Shown here one piece after another: positions 55,693 through 64,000 of a stretch of DNA of 64,000 nt (the stretch's first letter is position 1; each line of letters starts with the position of its first letter). Below the pieces are notes generated by a model. It made no database searches and was not told the origin of the DNA. It worked only from the letters and a program-made list of their open reading frames with translations. The position numbers and the translations under genes were made by a program. This DNA comes from Marinobacterium rhizophilum DSM 18822 (lineage in GTDB: Bacteria; Pseudomonadota; Gammaproteobacteria; Pseudomonadales; Balneatricaceae), in NCBI RefSeq assembly GCF_000378045.1, contig NZ_KB899090.1, positions 1-64,000 on the forward strand. The letters run 5' to 3'.

Positions 55693-56970
55693 CTACAATC
55701 GCAGATCCGAGTCGCCCGGCGGCAGGACATACTTGAGATCGTAGAGAAGATGTTCAGGTTTCCCCAGCACATGTATCCGTGTGGCCCCCATATCAACGAA
55801 CTGCTCATGGGCCACAGCCAGGATGATTCCGTCGTAAACGCCCGTCTCGAGCTTCTGCAACGGACAGATACCGTAGGCGCGTTGCGTCTCCTCAAGATCC
55901 ACCCAGGGGTCGTAGACGTCCGCTAGAACGCCATAGGATTCCAGCTCGGTGAGGATATCGATCACTTTGGTATTGCGGATATCGGGGCAATTTTCCTTGA
56001 ACGTCAGCCCCATCACCAGCACCCTGCCGCCGGTCACCTGAATCCCCCGCTTGAGCATCCCTTTCACCAGTTCGCCGGCGACGTAGCGGCCCATGCCATC
56101 GTTGACACGGCGGCCGGCCAGAATCATCTCCGGGTGGTACCCCACCTCCTGAGCCTTGTGGGTCATATAGTAGGGATCGACCCCGATGCAGTGGCCGCCA
56201 ACCAGTCCGGGCCTGAAGGGCAGGAAGTTCCACTTGGTGCCCGCCGCCCGCAGCACGTCTTCGGTGTCGATTCCCAGGCGGTTAAAAATCATCGCGAGCT
56301 CGTTGACCAGCGCGATATTAATATCGCGTTGGGTATTCTCGATCGCCTTGGCAGCCTCGGCGACGCGGATGCTGGTTGCTTTATAGGTCCCCGCGGAAAT
56401 GACGCTTTTATAAAGGATGTCGATAAATTCAGAGATTTCGACGGTAGACCCGGAAGTAACCTTTAAAATATCCGCGACCCTGTGGTCCTTGTCCCCGGGA
56501 TTAATTCGCTCGGGGCTATAGCCGACGAAAAAACCCTCGTTAAGCTTGAGCCCGGAGCCTCTCTCAAGCAAAGGAACGCAAACCTCTTCGGTGGCGCCGG
56601 GGTACACCGTGGACTCATAGATCACCACATCCCCCTGCCTGATCAGTCCACTCAACAGCTCGCTAGCGCGCTGTAGCGGCCCGAGATCGGGTCTTTTATG
56701 ACGGTCGATCGGCGTCGGAACCGTGACGATATAGACCTGACAGCTCCTGATATCCTCGGGATCCGCACTATAGCTCAGAGCCGGTACCGCACCCAGCTCC
56801 TCGACGCTCATCTCAAGCGTGCTGTCTATCTGATCCTTCAACGCATTGATACGCTCGGCATCAATATCAAATCCCACAACGTCGAACTTCTTGGCAAACG
56901 CCACCGCCAGGGGTAACCCCACATAGCCCAGGCCTATTACCGCCACCTTCACGTCATCAATCGTATTCAC
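55693..56970 (-). CDS. UDP-N-acetylhexosamine 6-dehydrogenase (TviB/WbpO-like)
   Basis: 425 residues. NAD-binding [15 protein letters not shown] near 9-23, middle [13 protein letters not shown], and the catalytic Cys in [16 protein letters not shown]. This Cys performs the two-step oxidation of the sugar's C6 to a carboxylate. Closest in features to TviB, which oxidises UDP-GalNAc or UDP-GlcNAc. The start is GTG, after a G-rich site (GGAGGGGG). Next to it lies the WecC-like gene (41-base gap). Substrate is likely from the 4-epimerase at 20.3 kb. Confidence 0.92.
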   Translation of the reverse strand: MNTIDDVKVAVIGLGYVGLPLAVAFAKKFDVVGFDIDAERINALKDQIDSTLEMSVEELGAVPALSYSADPEDIRSCQVYIVTVPTPIDRHKRPDLGPLQRASELLSGLIRQGDVVIYESTVYPGATEEVCVPLLERGSGLKLNEGFFVGYSPERINPGDKDHRVADILKVTSGSTVEISEFIDILYKSVISAGTYKATSIRVAEAAKAIENTQRDINIALVNELAMIFNRLGIDTEDVLRAAGTKWNFLPFRPGLVGGHCIGVDPYYMTHKAQEVGYHPEMILAGRRVNDGMGRYVAGELVKGMLKRGIQVTGGRVLVMGLTFKENCPDIRNTKVIDILTELESYGVLADVYDPWVDLEETQRAYGICPLQKLETGVYDGIILAVAHEQFVDMGATRIHVLGKPEHLLYDLKYVLPPGDSDLRL

Positions 56971-57011
56971 AGCCCACCCCCTCCCTCATTGGAATCACTT
57001 GATCCCATCGC

Positions 57012-58274
57012 TCAATGGCTGAGTACCCCAGCGACATCGATCACCACTTTCTCGTTCAGAAAATCACTGGACAATCCGTTAAACTCCTTGTGCGCCACCA
57101 GCATCAGGATGATATTGGCGCGCTCCAGCGCCTCGCTATGGTGGACCTTTTCAATGCCCTGCCTGCTTAAGGCGTCCGGCAGTTGAACGACATTGGGCTC
57201 CACGACCAGGATTTCAGCCACCTTGGCATCGACCAGCGCCCGGGTAATCGAAAGTGCGGGGCTTTCCCGAAGATCATCGATATCGGGTTTGAAGGAAAGA
57301 CCGAAACAGGCGATCACTGGCTGCTTGAACTGGTTGGCGGCCTTGAGTGCTTTGTTGATCACGTAGTTCGGCTTGCCATCATTCACTTCTCTGGCCGTGC
57401 GGATCAGGCGCGCCTCGTCCGGCGCCGCACTGACGATAAACCAGGGATCCACCGCAATGCAGTGCCCCCCCACCCCGGGCCCGGGATTCAGGATGTTGAC
57501 CCGCGGATGGCGGTTCGAGAGCCTGATCAGCTCCCAGACATTGATCTTAAGCCGGTCGCAAATAATCGACAGTTCATTGGCAAAACCGATATTCACATCC
57601 CGGTAGGCATTTTCCGTCAGCTTGGCCATTTCAGCGGTACGGGCATGGGTGAGCAGGCACTCCCCCCGCACGAAAATTTGATAGAGCCCCGCCGCCCGCG
57701 CTGCGCAGCGGGGGGTCATGCCGCCGATAATGCGATCGTTCGCCACCAGCTCCTGCAGCACATTCCCGGGCAAAACCCGCTCCGGACAATAAGCAATATT
57801 GATGTCGGCCTTCTCCCCCTGCTGCTGGGGAAAGGAGAGGTCTTCACGACAGTGCGCCAACCAGCCAGCCAGCTGCTCCGTAGTGCCAACCGGGGAGGTC
57901 GATTCGAGAATCACCAGATTGCCGGGTTGCAAAACCGCAGCGATGGTTTCAGCGGCGGCTTTGATGAAGCTGAGGTCCGGTTGATGGCCCTCTGTAAAGG
58001 GCGTGGGTACGGCGATAATAAAAGCCTCGGCCGCTTGCGGCACCAGCGTGGCCTTGAGATTACCGGTCGAGACCACGCTACGGACAACGATGTCCAGATC
58101 CGGCTCGACGATGTGGATTTTACCGGCGTTGATGGTTTCTATGGCATGCTCAGAAACGTCGATACCGATCACCTGAAGCCCTCGCGACGCCAGAACGGCC
58201 GCTGTCGGCAGGCCTATATAGCCCAGCCCCACCACAGATACGGTGTTAAATGTCTCATCTGCTTCGTTGCTCAT
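57012..58274 (-). CDS. wecC: UDP-N-acetyl-D-mannosamine dehydrogenase (WecC)
   Basis: About 420 residues. NAD-binding VVGLGYIGLPTAAVL near 15-29, ESTSPVGTTEQL, NIAYCPERVLPG, and the catalytic Cys in GGHCIAVDPWF. WecC oxidises UDP-ManNAc to UDP-ManNAc-uronic acid. AGAGG is 7 bases before the ATG at 58274; ATG 58280 is also possible. Lies 37 bases after wecB, with which it makes the ManNAcA route from UDP-GlcNAc. Both are needed for ECA-like or capsular sugars. Confidence 0.93.
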   Translation of the reverse strand: MSNEADETFNTVSVVGLGYIGLPTAAVLASRGLQVIGIDVSEHAIETINAGKIHIVEPDLDIVVRSVVSTGNLKATLVPQAAEAFIIAVPTPFTEGHQPDLSFIKAAAETIAAVLQPGNLVILESTSPVGTTEQLAGWLAHCREDLSFPQQQGEKADINIAYCPERVLPGNVLQELVANDRIIGGMTPRCAARAAGLYQIFVRGECLLTHARTAEMAKLTENAYRDVNIGFANELSIICDRLKINVWELIRLSNRHPRVNILNPGPGVGGHCIAVDPWFIVSAAPDEARLIRTAREVNDGKPNYVINKALKAANQFKQPVIACFGLSFKPDIDDLRESPALSITRALVDAKVAEILVVEPNVVQLPDALSRQGIEKVHHSEALERANIILMLVAHKEFNGLSSDFLNEKVVIDVAGVLSH

Positions 58275-58311
58275 CACCATGCCTCTTCAGGTTAAAGGTA
58301 TACAGGCCCCA

Positions 58312-59499
58312 TCAAAGCGAGCTTTTTAGCGTTTGGCCATGAGCATCGACGATCGTCTGGCAAATACGTTCACTGGCTTTCCCATCCCCGTAGGGATTAT
58401 GGGCGAAACTCATCGCCCGGTAGGCGTCCTCATCATCGAGCAGTTCGCAGGTTTCGGTCATGATCCGGTCAATGTCGGTGCCTACCAGCCTGACCGTCCC
58501 GGCGCTGACCGCTTCCGGCCTTTCGGTTGTGTCGCGCATCACCAGCACCGGCTTGCCCAGTGACGGCGCTTCTTCCTGAACCCCACCAGAGTCGGTCAAA
58601 ATGATATGGGCCCGACTCATCAGGAAAACAAAGGGCAGATACTCGAGGGGCTCGATCAGGTGGACATTCTTTTTGCCGCTCAGGATGCGAAACACCGGTT
58701 CCCGCACCTGAGGGTTCAGGTGTACCGGATAGACAATCTCGACATCATCGCGGCCCGCCAGTTCGCCCAGCGCGCTACAGATTCTTTCAAAACCACCACC
58801 AAAGCTTTCCCGGCGATGGCCGGTCACCAGGATGATTCTTTTACCTTCAGGACCTCCGTCACCGTCACTCTCAACCGGGTTTAGAAAAGGGAACAGCTGT
58901 TGCATCTGCGCCCGTAACTGCGAATCTCGCCTGAGTTTCCCCTGGACGACAAGCAGCGCGTCTATCACGGTATTGCCGGTGACCCGGATACGGGTCTGTG
59001 CGATGCCTTCTCGCAGCAGGTTGGCCCTGGCCATCTCGGTGGGCGCGAAATGCAGGTCGGTGAGGGCGCCGGTCAGCTTGCGATTCGCCTCTTCCGGCCA
59101 GGGCGAGTAGAGGTCGCCGGTGCGCAGTCCAGCTTCGACATGCCCGACGGGAATCTGTCGATAATAGGCTGCCAGGGTGGCGGCCAGCGTCGTGGTCGTA
59201 TCGCCGTGCACCAGGACCCTGGCCGGCTCAAAGGCTTGCAGCACGGGGCCTAAGCCACTCAGTACGGCACAGGTCACTTCGGTCAGGTCCTGCCCGGGTT
59301 TCATGATATTCAGGTCGTAATCGGGAATGATCTGGAACAGCGCCAGGACCTGATCCAGCATCTGCCGGTGCTGGGCGGTAACGCAGACCCGGGCCTCAAA
59401 ACGTGCGTCCGCTTGCAGTGCCTGCACCACCGGCGCCATCTTGATCGCTTCAGGGCGGGTACCAAACACCAGCAGTATCTTAATCGGATCTTTCATCAC
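58312..59499 (-). CDS. wecB: UDP-N-acetylglucosamine 2-epimerase, non-hydrolysing (WecB)
   Basis: 395 residues. [18 protein letters not shown] at the start, [41 protein letters not shown] and [16 protein letters not shown] are the hallmark segments. It turns UDP-GlcNAc into UDP-ManNAc for WecC. AGGAGG lies 8 bases before the GTG at 59499 (11 before an ATG at 59496). The gene is followed downstream by wecC. Upstream lies the manC relic. Confidence 0.95.
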   Translation of the reverse strand: MMKDPIKILLVFGTRPEAIKMAPVVQALQADARFEARVCVTAQHRQMLDQVLALFQIIPDYDLNIMKPGQDLTEVTCAVLSGLGPVLQAFEPARVLVHGDTTTTLAATLAAYYRQIPVGHVEAGLRTGDLYSPWPEEANRKLTGALTDLHFAPTEMARANLLREGIAQTRIRVTGNTVIDALLVVQGKLRRDSQLRAQMQQLFPFLNPVESDGDGGPEGKRIILVTGHRRESFGGGFERICSALGELAGRDDVEIVYPVHLNPQVREPVFRILSGKKNVHLIEPLEYLPFVFLMSRAHIILTDSGGVQEEAPSLGKPVLVMRDTTERPEAVSAGTVRLVGTDIDRIMTETCELLDDEDAYRAMSFAHNPYGDGKASERICQTIVDAHGQTLKSSL

Positions 59500-59605
59500 C
59501 GCGACTACCTCCTGTAGAGGTTATTTGACGAGTGTCGGCGTTTTCTCGGTGGTCTGTCGTTGGACTATCGATGCTAGCAGCCTGTCTGGCTTGGCCAGCC
59601 GTAGC

Positions 59606-59689
59606 GGGGGAAAGTTGCTTGGAGTACTGCTTGCTGGAAAGCGGCCAAAGCCGGGTTCCGGGTCCGCCGGGGAAAATGACGGGTACCAT
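59606..59689 (-). pseudogene. Stub of mannose-1-phosphate guanylyltransferase (manC)
   Basis: From ATG 59689 (AAGGA 6 bases upstream) the frame reads MVPVIFPGGPGTRLWPL then SSKQYSKQLSP. This is the N-terminus of the ManC/RfbM nucleotidyltransferases (the GGxGTRLWP substrate loop). Homology stops after about 28 residues, and the rest of the frame is unrelated and runs into wecB. Only the first 7% of the gene is left. Evidence of a deletion in this locus. Confidence 0.75.
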
Positions 59690-59777
59690 ATTCTATCCTT
59701 CATTGACTATCGGCATGGAACTCAGGCCTGAAGCAAAGCATAGGCGACGGTTCAGGAGTCAACAAAGTATTAGGCAA

Positions 59778-60218
59778 TTATCCATGGCCGGGGCTTTGCG
59801 CGCGCACGAACAGGTAACGGTAGAGTGCGATTCCCAGCAGTGCACCAAACAGGTCCAGCGCCCAATCGGCCAGGCTGCCATAACGCCCGGGAATCCCCAT
59901 CTGGAACCACTCATCGTAAGCCCCATACCCGCCCGTCAGCAGCAGCACCGCGACTGCTCCCCCGGCCGTTTTCGGCAGCACATGGCGCCAAAGTACTGCC
60001 AACACCGCGAAAGCAGGGATATGTAGCAGGTTCTGAATCGCAGGCGTCAAGGCAAAGTAGACAAGATCTACAGCCCCTGGCGATTCCACCTTGCCCGGAA
60101 TCGACGACAGCCGATGCAGCAGCGCCATGTAGGCCAGCGCAGCGCTCAGGGTCCCGGCGCAATGTACCAGCCGCCGTCGCCCGCTGTTTTTCATCGATCT
60201 TTTGAAATTGATGTCCAC
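59778..60218 (-). CDS. VanZ-like membrane protein
   Basis: About 146 residues from GTG 60218 (GGGAG 7 bases upstream); ATG 60194 is the alternative. Four hydrophobic helices, with DEWFQMGIPGRYGSLADWALDLFGALLGI in the last two, the VanZ-type signature (E-WxQ, R-x-x-S-x-x-D). VanZ-like genes are common near EPS loci, with no proven biochemical role. It lies on the minus strand between the wecB end and the divergent glycosyltransferase. Confidence 0.85.
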   Translation of the reverse strand: MDINFKRSMKNSGRRRLVHCAGTLSAALAYMALLHRLSSIPGKVESPGAVDLVYFALTPAIQNLLHIPAFAVLAVLWRHVLPKTAGGAVAVLLLTGGYGAYDEWFQMGIPGRYGSLADWALDLFGALLGIALYRYLFVRAQSPGHG

Positions 60219-60483
60219 ACAGAAACTCCCTGTTGTACAGGTTACCCCGAATCCTGCCCGACCTCGTCTAACCATGGTGGGACAACTGCATTTTTGCACG
60301 CAGGCAGTCCATAGCCTAGACTGATCCGTGCCGCGCAACCAAGCACTGGCGCCACAGTACGCTGCCGGTCTGACCTTCGCCTAACTCATGTAAACAGGAG
60401 AATGCGGGCTCCACACCGCTGGCGGCACAAACTCCAGCACTAGAGAAATAAGCGTCAGGCATCGGGCTAAGGAATCAGGGGAA

Positions 60484-61695
60484 ATGGAGCATATTGTCTT
60501 TCTGGTCCACCGCATTCCTTATCCACCCAACAAGGGCGATAAGATCCGCTCCTATCATCTGCTGCAGGCGCTTGCCAGGCAGTACAAGGTGCATCTCGGC
60601 TGTTTCGTCGATGACCCTCTGGATTGGGAGCACGCCGATAAACTGCTACCGTTCTGCGAATCTATTAACTGCGTACCGCTCAAAAAGTCTTCGCGCTATT
60701 TCAAGGGACTTGAGGCCTTGACCCGCGGCAAGCCGATCACCCTTCCCTACTATCGAACTTCACAGATGCAGCAGTGGGTCACTCGAACGATCGAGCAGCA
60801 CGCCATCGAGCGCGCGCTGGTGTTCTCCTCATCGATGGCGCAGTACCTGGAAGGGAAGCGTTTCTCCCACCTGAAACGGGTGATCGATTTCGTGGATGTG
60901 GATTCCGACAAATGGGCGCAGTACGCAGATAAAAAACACGGCCTCGCCCGGTGGGTTTACCTGCGCGAGCACCGTACTCTGCGCCGTTATGAAAATCGAA
61001 TTGCCCAGATTTTCGACAACTGCGTGTTCGTCTCCAACGAAGAGGCGCGCCTGTTCTGCAACCAGCTTCCCGCCTCCCTGGCGTCCAAGGTGGTTCACCT
61101 GCTAAACGGCGTCGATACGCATTACTTCAATCCGTCGACAGGTTTTGACGCCCCGGAAATCTGCTGTCAGAGCCCCTACCTGGTGTTTACCGGGGCTATG
61201 GATTACTGGGCCAATGTCGACGCCACAGGCTGGTTTTGTCAGCAGGTGTGGCCCAGATTAAAACAACGATACCCTGACCTTAATTTTTATATCGTCGGCG
61301 GCAACCCCACGGCAGAAACCCGCGCGCTCGAACGCTTACCCGGGGTCCATGTAACCGGACGTGTGCTGGACGTTCGGCCCTATTTGCATGACGCAGAACT
61401 GGTGGTGGCCCCCCTGCAAATTGCTCGAGGCATTCAGAACAAGGTGCTGGAAGCCATGGCCATGGGCAAGCCGATCGTGGCCACTTCCATGGCCATGGAG
61501 GGGATTCATCACCACTCGGGCCTCTGTCTCGAGATCGCCGACTCGCCCGGCGACTTCGCCAGCGCCTGTAACCGCCTGCTGGAGCGGCAATACCCCGGGA
61601 ACAACACAGCCAACAGAGCCTGGGTCGTCAACCAGTTCGGCTGGGAAAAAACGCTGGGCCCGCTGTCGACCTTGCTGGAAGGCGCCGCGACATGA
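60484..61695 (+). CDS. Sugar transferase, PEP-CTERM/EpsH1-associated (GT4-like)
   Basis: 403 residues. GT-B enzyme of the stp1 family: FLVHRIPYPPNKGDKIRSYHLL at the start (with KGDK), FVDVDSDKWAQYA near 139-151, LNGVDTHYF, then donor-binding ARGIQNKVLEAMAMGKPIVA. It adds a sugar to the lipid-linked repeat unit. AGGGGAA precedes the ATG. The 265-base spacer upstream is shared with the VanZ-like gene. The stub of a second transferase overlaps its end. Confidence 0.92.
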   Translation: MEHIVFLVHRIPYPPNKGDKIRSYHLLQALARQYKVHLGCFVDDPLDWEHADKLLPFCESINCVPLKKSSRYFKGLEALTRGKPITLPYYRTSQMQQWVTRTIEQHAIERALVFSSSMAQYLEGKRFSHLKRVIDFVDVDSDKWAQYADKKHGLARWVYLREHRTLRRYENRIAQIFDNCVFVSNEEARLFCNQLPASLASKVVHLLNGVDTHYFNPSTGFDAPEICCQSPYLVFTGAMDYWANVDATGWFCQQVWPRLKQRYPDLNFYIVGGNPTAETRALERLPGVHVTGRVLDVRPYLHDAELVVAPLQIARGIQNKVLEAMAMGKPIVATSMAMEGIHHHSGLCLEIADSPGDFASACNRLLERQYPGNNTANRAWVVNQFGWEKTLGPLSTLLEGAAT

Positions 61696-61826
61696 AGATC
61701 CCCGGCCCTTTCACCGATATCACCCATATCGCCCATATCCAAAGCCGCTTCGGCACCGGTGGCCTGGATACTTGGGTAGCAAGATACCGAGGCCTTGAGC
61801 ACGCCTCAAACGTAGCCTCGGATTAA
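61692..61826 (+). pseudogene. Stub of a second PEP-CTERM-associated glycosyltransferase
   Basis: The ATG at 61692 overlaps the previous stop (ATGA). It reads MKIPGPF, then HIAHIQSRFGTGGLD, resembling the RFDTGGLEN start of stp2-type sugar transferases that usually follow stp1 in XrtA loci. The homology ends after about 26 residues; 18 unrelated codons and a TAA follow. Truncation by deletion is the simplest reading. Confidence 0.6.
61787..61821 (+). repeat. Hairpin just before the amidotransferase ribosome-binding site
   Basis: CCGAGGC (61787-61793) and GCCTCGG (61815-61821) pair; CTTGAG and CTCAAA extend the stem with one mismatch and a 4-base bulge. It ends 3 bases before AAGGAG of the next gene, so it may affect translation, or mark the deletion scar. 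Confidence 0.4.
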
Positions 61827-61835
61827 GGAGCCTTT

Positions 61836-63749
61836 ATGTGCGGAATCGCTGGACTGCTTAATCTGGATCTCCAATCGGTCGACGCCGGACAGCTACAACA
61901 AATGAACGACATCCAGATCCACCGCGGGCCGGACGCCGGCGACACCTACATTGCCGGCCCCCTGGGATTGGCCCACCGACGCCTGTCGATCATCGACATC
62001 GCCAGCGGCCAGCAGCCGCTGGTCAACGTCGAGAACAACGCGGTCATCGTCTTCAACGGCGAGATCTACAACTTTGCATCCCTGCGTGAAGAGCTCATAG
62101 GTCTCGGCGCTGGATTTCGCACCCACTCGGACACCGAGGTCATCCTGCAAGCCTGGAAGGTCTGGGGCAAGGCGTGCGTCAAGAGACTGCGCGGCATGTT
62201 CGCCTTTGCCATCTGGGATAAGAACAGCGAGCAACTCTTCATCGCCCGCGACCGGCTGGGAATCAAACCGCTCTACTACAGCCTGATCAATGGCCGCCAG
62301 CTGGCCTTTGCCTCCGAGCTAAAGGCACTGCAGTGTCTGCCACAGCTCGACCGTCAGCTCGACTCCCGCGCCATTGCCGACTACTTCACCTTTGGCTACA
62401 TACCTGACCCCAAATCGATCTTGGCCGGTGTCCACAAACTGCCACCGGGCCATACGCTGCTGCTGGAACGGGGCCAGACTCAACCCACTATCGAGCAGTA
62501 CTGGGACGCCAGCTTTGCCGACCCCTTTACGGTCCGCGACCAACGGCAACTCGATGAGGAGCTGATCGAACGGCTGCGCGAGGCGGTTGGGATCCGTCTT
62601 GTCGCCGAGGTACCGATCGGCGCCTTCCTCTCCGGCGGGGTCGACTCCAGTGCCGTGGTTGCCCTGATGGCCGGGTTGATGGAGCAGCCGGTCAACACCT
62701 GCTCCATCGGTTTCGATGTTCCCAGCTTCAACGAAACCGAGTTCGCACGCCAGGTGGCCGAGCGCTACCAGACCAATCACCAGGAGCACCAGGTGGCAGT
62801 GGACGATTTCGGCCTGCTCGACACCCTATCGGGCCTCTACGACGAACCCTACGCCGACAGCTCGGCGATCCCGACCTACCGGGTCTGCGAGCAGGCCAAA
62901 AAGCGGGTAACGGTTTGCCTGTCCGGCGACGGCGGCGACGAGCTGTTCGCGGGCTATCGGCGCTACCGCTGGCATCTGCTCGAGGAGCGTATCCGCGGCC
63001 TGGTCCCGTCGGCGATTCGCCAGCCGGTGTTCGGCCTGCTGGGCAACTACTACCCCAAACTGGACCGGGCGCCCAGGTATCTGCGTGCCAAGTCGACTTT
63101 CCAGGCCCTGCAGCGCGAGGCGCTGGCCGCCTATCTGCATACTGTATCCTTCACGCCAGAGCCGGTTTTCAAGCAACTGTTCACGCCCGAATTCAACAAG
63201 CGACTGAACGGCTACCGTCCCCTGGAGGTGTTCGAAGGCTATCAACAGCAGTTCGATGGCGACGACCCGCTGTCGCTGATCCAGTATCTGGATATGAAGA
63301 CCTACCTGCCCGGCGACATCCTCACCAAGGTAGATCGCGCCAGCATGGCCCACAGCCTGGAGGTGCGGGTGCCGCTCCTGGACCACGAATTTTTGGGCTG
63401 GGCCAACCGCATTCCCGCACGCCTGAAACTGCACCGCAGAGAGGGCAAACACATATTCAAGCGCGCGCTGGAACCACACCTGCCGCGCAACGTGCTCTAC
63501 AGACCCAAGATGGGATTTGGTGTGCCCGTCGCTCGCTGGATACGTGGCCCTCTGGCCGACACCCTGCGCCAACGCATCCTGCAGGGGCATCTGCAGACCC
63601 TGGGAATCTTCAATCAGAAGACGCTGGAGCGCCTCGCCGACGAACATATCCGCGGAACGAGCGATCACAGCGTTACGCTTTGGGCGTTGCTGATGTTCGA
63701 GGCCAGCATCAGACGCTCGATGACCGGCGACCAGGTAGCCGCGGCATGA
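61836..63749 (+). CDS. XrtA-associated amidotransferase (asparagine synthetase family)
   Basis: 637 residues. Full class II enzyme: catalytic Cys2 (MCGIAGLL), IHRGPDAGD near 29-37, VFNGEIYNF near 72-80, pyrophosphate loop LSGGVDSSA, LSGDGGDELFAGYRRYRW, and PKMGFGVPVARW near the end. It uses glutamine ammonia to turn a carboxylate, perhaps the EPS uronic acid, into an amide. AAGGAG is 5 bases before the ATG. Overlaps the next gene by 4 bases. Unlike the 11.1 kb relative it has the complete glutaminase. Confidence 0.94.
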   Translation: MCGIAGLLNLDLQSVDAGQLQQMNDIQIHRGPDAGDTYIAGPLGLAHRRLSIIDIASGQQPLVNVENNAVIVFNGEIYNFASLREELIGLGAGFRTHSDTEVILQAWKVWGKACVKRLRGMFAFAIWDKNSEQLFIARDRLGIKPLYYSLINGRQLAFASELKALQCLPQLDRQLDSRAIADYFTFGYIPDPKSILAGVHKLPPGHTLLLERGQTQPTIEQYWDASFADPFTVRDQRQLDEELIERLREAVGIRLVAEVPIGAFLSGGVDSSAVVALMAGLMEQPVNTCSIGFDVPSFNETEFARQVAERYQTNHQEHQVAVDDFGLLDTLSGLYDEPYADSSAIPTYRVCEQAKKRVTVCLSGDGGDELFAGYRRYRWHLLEERIRGLVPSAIRQPVFGLLGNYYPKLDRAPRYLRAKSTFQALQREALAAYLHTVSFTPEPVFKQLFTPEFNKRLNGYRPLEVFEGYQQQFDGDDPLSLIQYLDMKTYLPGDILTKVDRASMAHSLEVRVPLLDHEFLGWANRIPARLKLHRREGKHIFKRALEPHLPRNVLYRPKMGFGVPVARWIRGPLADTLRQRILQGHLQTLGIFNQKTLERLADEHIRGTSDHSVTLWALLMFEASIRRSMTGDQVAAA

Positions 63750-64000
63750 AGATACTGCACATTTTTGACCATTCCATTCCCTTGCATAGCGGCTATACGT
63801 TTCGCAGTCGTGCGATCCTGGAAAACCAGCGCGCTCAGGGACTGCAAACCTGTCACCTTACCAGCCCCAAACAAGGAAGCGCCGCCGCGTCAAAAGAGCA
63901 GGTGGAGGGTCTGGACTTCTACCGCTGTGAAGACATCCCCGGTTGGCTAGAAGCAGTACCCTTTGTCAATCAATTGGCCATCATTCCGGTATTGAGCCGC
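63746..64000 (+). CDS. PEP-CTERM/exosortase A-associated glycosyltransferase (5' part)
   Basis: The first 85 codons are in the window and the gene continues past its edge. Starts in ATGA overlap with the amidotransferase. MKILHIFDHSIPLHSGYTFRS then HLTSPKQGSAA fit the XrtA-associated glycosyltransferase family (Daro_2409 type) with its HSGYTFR loop. It would extend the EPS repeat unit. The C-terminal donor site lies outside the window. Confidence 0.85.
   Translation, partial: MKILHIFDHSIPLHSGYTFRSRAILENQRAQGLQTCHLTSPKQGSAAASKEQVEGLDFYRCEDIPGWLEAVPFVNQLAIIPVLSR

Noticed and set aside
1-64000. CRISPR array, rRNA or tRNA genes
   Set aside because: No regularly spaced repeats or RNA-gene signatures were seen on either strand.

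Overview
The window is bacterial chromosome, most likely from a gammaproteobacterium of moderately high GC. This rests on gene families and codon use only; no rRNA or tRNA is present to place it. Almost all of it is one large exopolysaccharide (EPS) and protein-sorting locus of the exosortase A (XrtA)/PEP-CTERM type.

Layout. 0.8-2.7 kb: a NodB-type deacetylase and an AT-rich secreted TPR protein. 2.9-12.8 kb (minus strand): a tight operon of asparagine-synthetase-like enzyme, acyl carrier protein, two alpha/beta hydrolases, an ATP-grasp/acetyltransferase fusion, an O-antigen-ligase-like protein, a glycosyltransferase and a Wzx-like flippase. 13.0-18.5 kb (plus): FemAB-like protein, XrtA (fused to an EpsI domain), acyl-CoA ligase and PLP-dependent decarboxylase. 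18.8-28.7 kb (plus): priming glycosyltransferase, UDP-GlcNAc 4-epimerase, a broken galE, then the export machine (Wza-like lipoprotein, Wzz-like chain-length protein, tyrosine kinase, outer-membrane barrel, ExeA-like ATPase). 28.8-31.7 kb (minus): an HPr-kinase-related (HPr-rel-A) module behind a good sigma-54 promoter candidate. 31.9-36.2 kb (minus): PrsR/PrsK two-component system and a trypsin-like protease. 36.5 kb: XrtA-type deacetylase, then an IS256 relic. 38.0-40.9 kb: two paralogous secreted proteins, only one with a PEP-CTERM tail. 41.1-48.4 kb: hexapeptide acyltransferase, PrsT, a UGT-like glycosyltransferase and a ThiF/nitroreductase fusion. 48.8-55.3 kb: an RND exporter, LolA-like protein and beta-barrel trio, followed by two tail-to-tail LuxI-like acyltransferases. 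55.7-64 kb: nucleotide-sugar enzymes (TviB-, WecC- and WecB-like), VanZ-like protein, glycosyltransferase, XrtA amidotransferase and the start of another glycosyltransferase.

How it works together (inference from family knowledge). UDP-GlcNAc would be converted to N-acetylhexosaminuronic acids by two routes (epimerase plus TviB; WecB plus WecC). The WcaJ-like enzyme starts the repeat unit, which glycosyltransferases extend and amidotransferases and acyl or acetyl enzymes decorate. The flippase, Wzz/kinase pair and Wza/barrel carry it out. XrtA processes PEP-CTERM proteins such as the one at 39.9 kb, under sigma-54/PrsK-PrsR control. The locus also shows decay: frameshifted galE, a manC stub, a glycosyltransferase stub and an IS256 tail.

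The least understood part is 41-55 kb, which looks like a lipid or N-acyl amino acid synthesis and export module attached to the PEP-CTERM system.
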